Source: Mycobacterium paragordonae (lineage in GTDB: Bacteria > Actinomycetota > Actinomycetes > Mycobacteriales > Mycobacteriaceae). From it: DNA of 64,000 nucleotides. The notes beneath the pieces were generated by a model. That model was not told where the DNA came from and made no database searches. It worked only from the letters and a program-made list of their open reading frames with translations. Within the stretch, counting starts at the first letter, position 1. Every line of letters begins with the position of its first letter. Positions 62,945 to 64,000 of the stretch are shown one piece after another. Location of the stretch: assembly GCF_003614435.1 (NCBI RefSeq), contig NZ_CP025546.1:62001-126000 (forward strand), in the 5' to 3' direction. The position numbers and the translations under genes were made by a program.

Positions 62945-64000
62945 ATGCCCGATATGACCGAGCGCCGGGCACAGATCTCGCGGCAGACGTTTCTGCGAGG
63001 TGCCGCCGGCGCCCTGGCCGCCGGCGTGGTTTTCGGAACCGGCCGGGCCGTTGCCGATCCGGTCGCGTCCGGCTGGGAGGGTCTGTCCACCGCGCTCGGC
63101 GGGCAGGTCATCCAACCCAACAGTGCGCAGTTCGGGGCGGCCAAGCAGGTGTTCAACACCAACTACAGCGACTCGACGCCGGCCGCCGTCGTCACCCCGA
63201 AATCGGCGGCGGACGTGCAGAAGGCGATGGCGTTCGCCGCTGCCAACAAGCTCAAGGTCGCCCCGCGTAGTGGCGGGCACTCCTACACCGGCGCCTCGAC
63301 GGCGAACGGAACCATGGTGCTGGATCTGCGTCAGCTTCCGGGCGACGTGAATTACGACGCGGCGACCGGGCTGGTGACGGTGACGCCGGCTACCGGGCTG
63401 TACGAGGTGCATCAGGCGTTGGCGGCTGCCGGCCGGGGCATCCCGACCGGGACGTGCCCGACGGTCGGCGCCGCGGGGCACGCGCTGGGCGGCGGGCTGG
63501 GCGCTCAGTCCCGGCATGCGGGCATGCTGTGTGACCAGCTGACGTCGGCGCAGGTGGTCCTCCCGGGCGGCCAGAGCGTCACCGCGTCCGCCTCGAGCAA
63601 CCCGGACCTGTTCTGGGCGTTGCGCGGTGGCGGCGGGGGGAACTTCGGCGTCACCACCTCGTTGACCTTCGCCACCTTCCCCACCCAGGACGTCGATGCG
63701 GTGAACTTGAACTTTGCGCCGCAAGCGTTCCCGCAGGTCCTCGTCGGCTGGCAGAACTGGCTGCGCGGTGCGGACCGGAACAGTTGGGCGCTGGCCGACA
63801 GCACCACCGACGCGACTGGAACCCATTGTCGGATCCTCGCAACGTGCCCGGCGGGCTCGGGCAACAGTGTTGCGGCGGCGATCATTTCGGCCGTCGGCGT
63901 GCAACCGACCGGTACCGAGAACCACACCTTCAACTACCTGGACCTGGTGCGGTATCTGGCCGTCAACAATCTCAACCCGGCACCCGTCGGATATGTCGGT
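62945..64000 (+). CDS. Secreted FAD-dependent oxidase, BBE-like (Rv0063-like), partial
   Basis: The frame is open from ATG 62945 to the window edge, 352 codons. The N-terminus (RRAQISRQTFLRGAAGALAAG) resembles a Tat signal but has no consecutive Arg pair in the usual place. The PCMH-type FAD domain follows: VAPRSGGHSYTGAST with the His that binds FAD, then GTCPTVGAAGHALGGGLG. It matches Rv0063, next to celA1 in M. tuberculosis. The C-terminal BBE segment is outside. Confidence 0.9.
   Translation, partial: MPDMTERRAQISRQTFLRGAAGALAAGVVFGTGRAVADPVASGWEGLSTALGGQVIQPNSAQFGAAKQVFNTNYSDSTPAAVVTPKSAADVQKAMAFAAANKLKVAPRSGGHSYTGASTANGTMVLDLRQLPGDVNYDAATGLVTVTPATGLYEVHQALAAAGRGIPTGTCPTVGAAGHALGGGLGAQSRHAGMLCDQLTSAQVVLPGGQSVTASASSNPDLFWALRGGGGGNFGVTTSLTFATFPTQDVDAVNLNFAPQAFPQVLVGWQNWLRGADRNSWALADSTTDATGTHCRILATCPAGSGNSVAAAIISAVGVQPTGTENHTFNYLDLVRYLAVNNLNPAPVGYVG

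Overview
The window is GC-rich and comes from a Mycobacterium, most likely a slow grower. It carries a PPE-MPTR gene and a PE_PGRS gene, the leuS to ino1 to ponA to rpsF-ssb-rpsR-rplI to dnaB gene order known from M. tuberculosis (about Rv0039c to Rv0058), and celA1-like and Rv0063-like genes. Homologue names come from memory of that genome; no search was run. No rRNA, tRNA or CRISPR array was seen.

Layout. 1-2745: a partial sterol-desaturase-type membrane protein, an IS481-family element (IS481-A) and a small membrane protein. 2846-16602: the conserved block Rv0039c-like, Mtc28-like, leuS, SDR, MarR, an amino-acid ABC transporter whose fused binding-protein/permease gene looks frameshifted, GntR, an F420-type oxidoreductase, an alpha/beta hydrolase, ino1, PadR and a DUF1707 protein. 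16617-18808: an IS110-family transposase gene interrupted by a second IS481-family element (IS481-B). 19143-29861: a DUF5318 protein, ponA1, a GT87-like membrane protein, a DJ-1/PfpI protein, rpsF, ssb, rpsR, rplI, a strong terminator, a 3 x 57 bp tandem repeat, and dnaB with two inteins. 29862-48842: an accessory region absent from this place in M. tuberculosis as I recall it. It holds PPE-MPTR, TspO, two cytochromes P450, several dehydrogenases, a cyclase/ATPase/LuxR regulator, a MaoC-type dehydratase, a TetR/DUF998 pair and a 3 x 84 bp repeat. 48911-64000: a GH6 cellulase-like secreted protein, PE_PGRS, a TetR/MFS/SDR/thioesterase module, further redox and regulatory genes, and a partial FAD-dependent oxidase.

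How genes work together. The rpsF-ssb-rpsR-rplI run is a translation/replication operon ending at a 14-bp-stem terminator. ino1 and its PadR neighbour form a likely unit with palindromes upstream of padR. Three TetR genes each sit beside clear repeated or palindromic candidate operators: 46559-46598, 53824-53879 plus 54497-54515, and 62205-62268. A LysR gene has an inverted repeat with an 11-base spacer in front of it and a divergent DIP1984-like gene.

The most interesting signal is in the two IS481-family copies. Both inserted at a CTAG target, both take the transposase stop codon (TAG) from the duplicated target, and both begin the transposase message with a hairpin that buries the Shine-Dalgarno sequence and touches the GTG start. 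The hairpins differ in sequence between copies, with compensating changes, but keep their shape and a similar loop. This suggests a conserved RNA brake on translation of read-through transcripts. The second strong signal is dnaB, with a class 3 mini-intein in the P-loop and a second, endonuclease-containing intein.
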